Origin: an uncultured Alistipes sp.
Lineage (GTDB): Bacteria; Bacteroidota; Bacteroidia; Bacteroidales; Rikenellaceae
Direction: 5' to 3'
Assembly: GCA_900769745.1 (NCBI GenBank)
Contig: CAAGHX010000168.1
Coordinates: forward strand, 1-14,926
DNA: 14,926 bases
The notes under the pieces were generated by a model. That model was given only the letters and a program-made list of their open reading frames with translations. It ran no database searches and had not been told where the DNA came from. The position numbers and the translations under genes were made by a program. Positions 13,396 to 14,926 of the stretch are shown in pieces; position 1 is the stretch's first letter; each line of letters starts with the position of its first letter.

Positions 13396-14412
13396 TTATT
13401 CGCTTAAAAATTTGAGTATGATATCGTTCAACTTTTTGTGCTCAACCAAGAACCCATCGTGACCGAAATCTGAGTCAATAAGGTGATATCTTACATCGGG
13501 TATATTCTCTACCAAAATGTCGTGGTCAGAAGGTGGGAAGAGGATATCTGATGTGATAGCCACAACCAAGCTCTTCGACTTAATCTGCTTCAACACATCC
13601 TCCACACGACCTCGGCCTCGACCCAAGTTGTGAGAATCTACAGCCTGCGAGAGGCGATAGTAAGAGTAGGCATTGAATCGACGACGCAGCTTCTCGCCCT
13701 GATAACGCTGGTAAGAGAGCACTCGGCGCTGGAAGCTAACCTCATCGGGATTCTCGTCCTCCTGAGTCTTATCATAAGCCATACCGCCACGATAGCTCAA
13801 AAGTGCTATGCTACGGGCAATCGCCATACCATCGAGTCCCGCCTCGGCGTTGCGCTCGCCAAAAGTGGAATCACTCTCGATAGCCATACGTTGCGACTCG
13901 TTGAAAGCCGATGCCCAAGGTTTTGTGCGGGGAGTTGTGGCGATAAATGCCGCCTTACGAGCAAACTCAGGCTGCATAACGCTCCACTCCAAACACTGGA
14001 AGCCACCAATCGAGCTTCCTATCAACAGTTCCACCTGCTCGATACCGAGGTGGCGGGCCAAAAGCTGATGGCATCGCACCATATCGCGCACTGTAACCAG
14101 CGGAAAATCGCCATAATAAGGCTCACCCGTTGCAGGATTTACGCTCAATGGACCTGTTGTGCCATAATGCGAGCCGAGGAAATTGGCGCACACTGTGAAA
14201 TACTTTGCAGGGTCCAAAAAGCAACCCTCCTCCACAGTGTGAGGCCACCAATCGGCTGCATCGGAGTTGGCCGTAAGTGCGTGACAAACCCAGATAACAT
14301 TGCTACGATCGGCATTCATCTCACCGAAGGTGTCGTAGGCAATGGTAACCTCGGGTAACACATAGCCACACTCCAACTCAAATGGCTCGTTGTGAGTATA
14401 AAATTTTGCCAT
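13396..14412 (-). CDS. metX: Homoserine O-acetyltransferase
   Basis: An alpha/beta-hydrolase-fold acyltransferase that transfers an acetyl group from acetyl-CoA to homoserine in the cytoplasm. The catalytic triad is predicted as Ser134 (GSSIGGFQ, where the family usually has GGSMGG), Asp289 (TSDILFPP) and His318 (GHDGFLVE). Typical MetX segments are WVCHALTANSDAADWW (41-56) and NFLGSHYGTTGPLS (77-90). At 338 residues it is slightly shorter than many MetX proteins, mainly in the lid region, and appears complete. Some MetX-family enzymes use succinyl-CoA; acetyl is favoured here because a MetY-type sulfhydrylase gene precedes it. The start lies 6 bases after the metY stop, so the genes are co-transcribed. 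Confidence 0.95.
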   Translation of the reverse strand: MAKFYTHNEPFELECGYVLPEVTIAYDTFGEMNADRSNVIWVCHALTANSDAADWWPHTVEEGCFLDPAKYFTVCANFLGSHYGTTGPLSVNPATGEPYYGDFPLVTVRDMVRCHQLLARHLGIEQVELLIGSSIGGFQCLEWSVMQPEFARKAAFIATTPRTKPWASAFNESQRMAIESDSTFGERNAEAGLDGMAIARSIALLSYRGGMAYDKTQEDENPDEVSFQRRVLSYQRYQGEKLRRRFNAYSYYRLSQAVDSHNLGRGRGRVEDVLKQIKSKSLVVAITSDILFPPSDHDILVENIPDVRYHLIDSDFGHDGFLVEHKKLNDIILKFLSE

Positions 14413-14418
14413 CTTAAA

Positions 14419-14926
14419 TTACTTAGCAGCGGCAAAAGCCTGTTCAAAGTCGTCGATAATATCCTCTACGTTCTCCAAACCGAGCGATATACGGAGCAAG
14501 GTAGGAGTAACGCCAGCAGCCTTCAAGTCGGCCTCGTTGAGCTGCTTGTGGGTTGTCGATGCTGGGTGGGTAACAACTGTAATCGAGTCGCCAATCATAG
14601 TCATGTTAGCAGATAGCTTCAACGCCTCGACAAACTTAACTGTGCTGTCGAGTGAGCCCTTCAACTCGATTGTAAAGACGCTCGATGAACCATAGCGATA
14701 GTACTTCTGCGCATTCTTGTAGCCGTTGTGCGACTCGAAGCCTACGAAGCTAACACGCTCCACCATTGGGTGGTTCTTGCAGTACTCAGCCATCTTCCAA
14801 GTTGACTCCACCTGGTGCTTCACGCGGAGTGAAAGAGTCTCCAAGCCAATCAACATCAAATATGCATCGAATGGCGAAGGGCAGCAACCGAAGTCACGAA
14901 GACCATCGACACGACACTTCACGATA
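14419..14926 (-). CDS. metY: O-acetylhomoserine sulfhydrylase (MetY-like), C-terminal part only
   Basis: This is the C-terminal roughly 169 residues of a PLP-dependent Cys/Met-metabolism enzyme; the gene runs off the right edge, so its start and the PLP-binding lysine are outside the window. Visible family features are DFGCCPSPFDAYLMLIGLET, the block ITVVTHPASTTHKQL with the substrate-carboxylate region, and the C-terminal LLRISLGLENVEDIIDDF. The enzyme makes homocysteine from O-acetylhomoserine and sulfide. A cystathionine gamma-synthase cannot be fully excluded from this part alone, but the THPASTTH block and the metX neighbour favour MetY. A GTG near the edge (14920-14922) is an internal valine codon, not a start. 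Confidence 0.9.
   Translation of the reverse strand, partial: IVKCRVDGLRDFGCCPSPFDAYLMLIGLETLSLRVKHQVESTWKMAEYCKNHPMVERVSFVGFESHNGYKNAQKYYRYGSSSVFTIELKGSLDSTVKFVEALKLSANMTMIGDSITVVTHPASTTHKQLNEADLKAAGVTPTLLRISLGLENVEDIIDDFEQAFAAAK

Noticed and set aside
13630..14358. A 242-codon rightward open frame opposite metX
   Set aside because: The metX reading has its full catalytic triad; the opposite frame has no family features.

Overview
The window looks like chromosomal DNA from a Bacteroidales bacterium, perhaps a Rikenellaceae/Alistipes-like gut anaerobe (inference, no database search possible). The reasons are promoters of the Bacteroidetes type (TTG or TTTG, about 19-21 bases, then TAnnTTTG), A-rich leaders instead of Shine-Dalgarno sites, anaerobe-type oxidative-stress genes (rubrerythrin, Fe-type superoxide dismutase), and housekeeping proteins of Bacteroidetes flavour. 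No phage, transposase, CRISPR, tRNA or rRNA gene was seen.

Layout: bases 141-4980 hold a leftward block: ettA (ABC-F translation factor), hisS (histidyl-tRNA synthetase) and an S41 C-terminal processing protease. A 343-base divergent region separates it from rubrerythrin (5324-5899, rightward), which ends in a strong terminator. Bases 5900-6861 carry no conventional gene but are full of structure: two perfect 56-base direct repeats that each contain a leftward terminator hairpin, a third diverged copy, a multi-branched inverted-repeat element, four copies of ACTACTAAC, and two very short reading frames that begin alike. A good promoter with a palindrome over its -33 box then starts the rightward accessory block.

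The rightward block (6862-12090) encodes a membrane protein that looks like a NapH-NapG fusion with six predicted [4Fe-4S] clusters and an internal twin-arginine motif; a twin-arginine aldo/keto reductase with two more [4Fe-4S] clusters; a DUF1893 protein; an unrecognised lipoprotein; an exported superoxide dismutase; and a lone ECF-transporter S component. The first four genes are tightly packed (gaps of 11 and 12 bases, then a 4-base overlap) and the last two follow after 53 and 12 bases. I read the first two as an envelope electron-transfer pair, from membrane quinol or cytoplasmic reductant to a periplasmic reductase whose substrate is unknown. This is the most interesting protein system in the window.

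A bidirectional terminator (12111-12146) separates this block from the leftward methionine operon metY (partial, cut by the right edge) - metX - hom, which makes homoserine, O-acetylates it and sulfhydrylates it.
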